This document shows, piece after piece, positions 63,961 through 64,000 of a DNA stretch of 64,000 nucleotides. The notes below the pieces were generated by a model. That model searched no databases and had not been told where the DNA came from. It saw only the letters and a list, made by a program, of their open reading frames with translations. The position numbers and the translations under genes are program-made. Source of the DNA: Halalkalibacter oceani (GTDB lineage Bacteria > Bacillota > Bacilli > Bacillales > Bacillaceae_D); assembly GCF_023715605.1 (NCBI RefSeq), contig NZ_JAMBOL010000002.1, positions 310,001 through 374,000 on the forward strand. Direction: 5' to 3'. How positions within the stretch are numbered: the first letter of the stretch is position 1; the number at the start of each line of letters is the position of its first letter.

Positions 63961-64000
63961 CTTTCATTCTCCTTTCTTAAACAAGCCCTGCTCTATACAT

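Overview
This window comes from the chromosome of an endospore-forming member of the Bacillaceae (Firmicutes). The evidence is gene content and order. A backbone runs rny-ymdB-spoVS-korAB-miaB-ymcA-cotE-mutS-mutL-miaA-hfq-spoVK-hflX-ynbB-glnR-glnA, then lexA-yneA/yneB/ynzC-tkt-sirA-yneF. It is collinear with the Bacillus subtilis ymdA-to-yneF arc and has typical strong AAGGAGG ribosome binding sites. Many genes serve sporulation, germination or their control: SpoVS, CotE, SpoVK, an Sda homologue, SirA, a KinB-like kinase and two complete GerA-type receptor operons. I saw no rRNA, tRNA, CRISPR array, intact insertion sequence or prophage. Species cannot be fixed from the window.

Layout. 1-0.94 kb: the end of a translationally coupled operon that encodes the C-terminal half of an SMC/Rad50-like ATPase. 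1.1-7 kb: RNase Y, YmdB, SpoVS and a two-subunit 2-oxoacid:ferredoxin oxidoreductase. 7.1-17.5 kb: tRNA modification (MiaB, MiaA), YmcA, CotE, mismatch repair (MutS, MutL), an RsmJ-like methyltransferase and Hfq. 17.7-26 kb: a degenerate tyrosine recombinase on the minus strand, SpoVK, a CgeB-like glycosyltransferase, HflX, YnbB and the GlnR/GlnA nitrogen pair with clear GlnR operators. 26-30.5 kb: very small genes, then a ger operon in A-B-C order. 30.5-38.5 kb: an orphan TctC lipoprotein, Sda, the divergent LexA/SOS locus, transketolase, SirA and YneF. 38.6-42.3 kb: a second ger operon in B-A-C order. 42.8-48.7 kb: MnmH, CcdC-like, DUF2621 and other membrane proteins, alanine dehydrogenase and the KinB-like kinase. 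48.7-52.3 kb: a Fur-controlled siderophore ABC transporter whose divergent binding-protein gene is a frameshifted, truncated remnant. 52.7-54.9 kb: FabH and FabF. 55-64 kb: accessory genes, namely a degenerate GT51-like protein, a MOSC protein, a D-2-hydroxyacid dehydrogenase, a GntR regulator-kinase-enolase paralogue operon, a TraB-family protein, an FG-GAP/VCBS-like protein, a DUF2188 protein and a cupredoxin.

Most notable points. (1) The GntR-kinase-enolase paralogue operon (58.0-61.0 kb) has a palindromic operator candidate. Its enolase keeps the catalytic lysine and metal ligands but has changed substrate-binding residues, so it may act on a different phosphorylated acid. (2) The LexA-controlled gene at the yneA position encodes a single-span membrane protein with no LysM domain. 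(3) A 117-bp intergenic repeat occurs as two inverted copies (115/117 identical) flanking an 8-kb segment, with a decayed third copy near 4.1 kb. It is linked to a wider family of terminator-like hairpins. (4) The iron-transport locus has lost its substrate-binding protein but keeps both Fur boxes. (5) A 10-codon leader ORF is stop-start coupled to the sporulation kinase.
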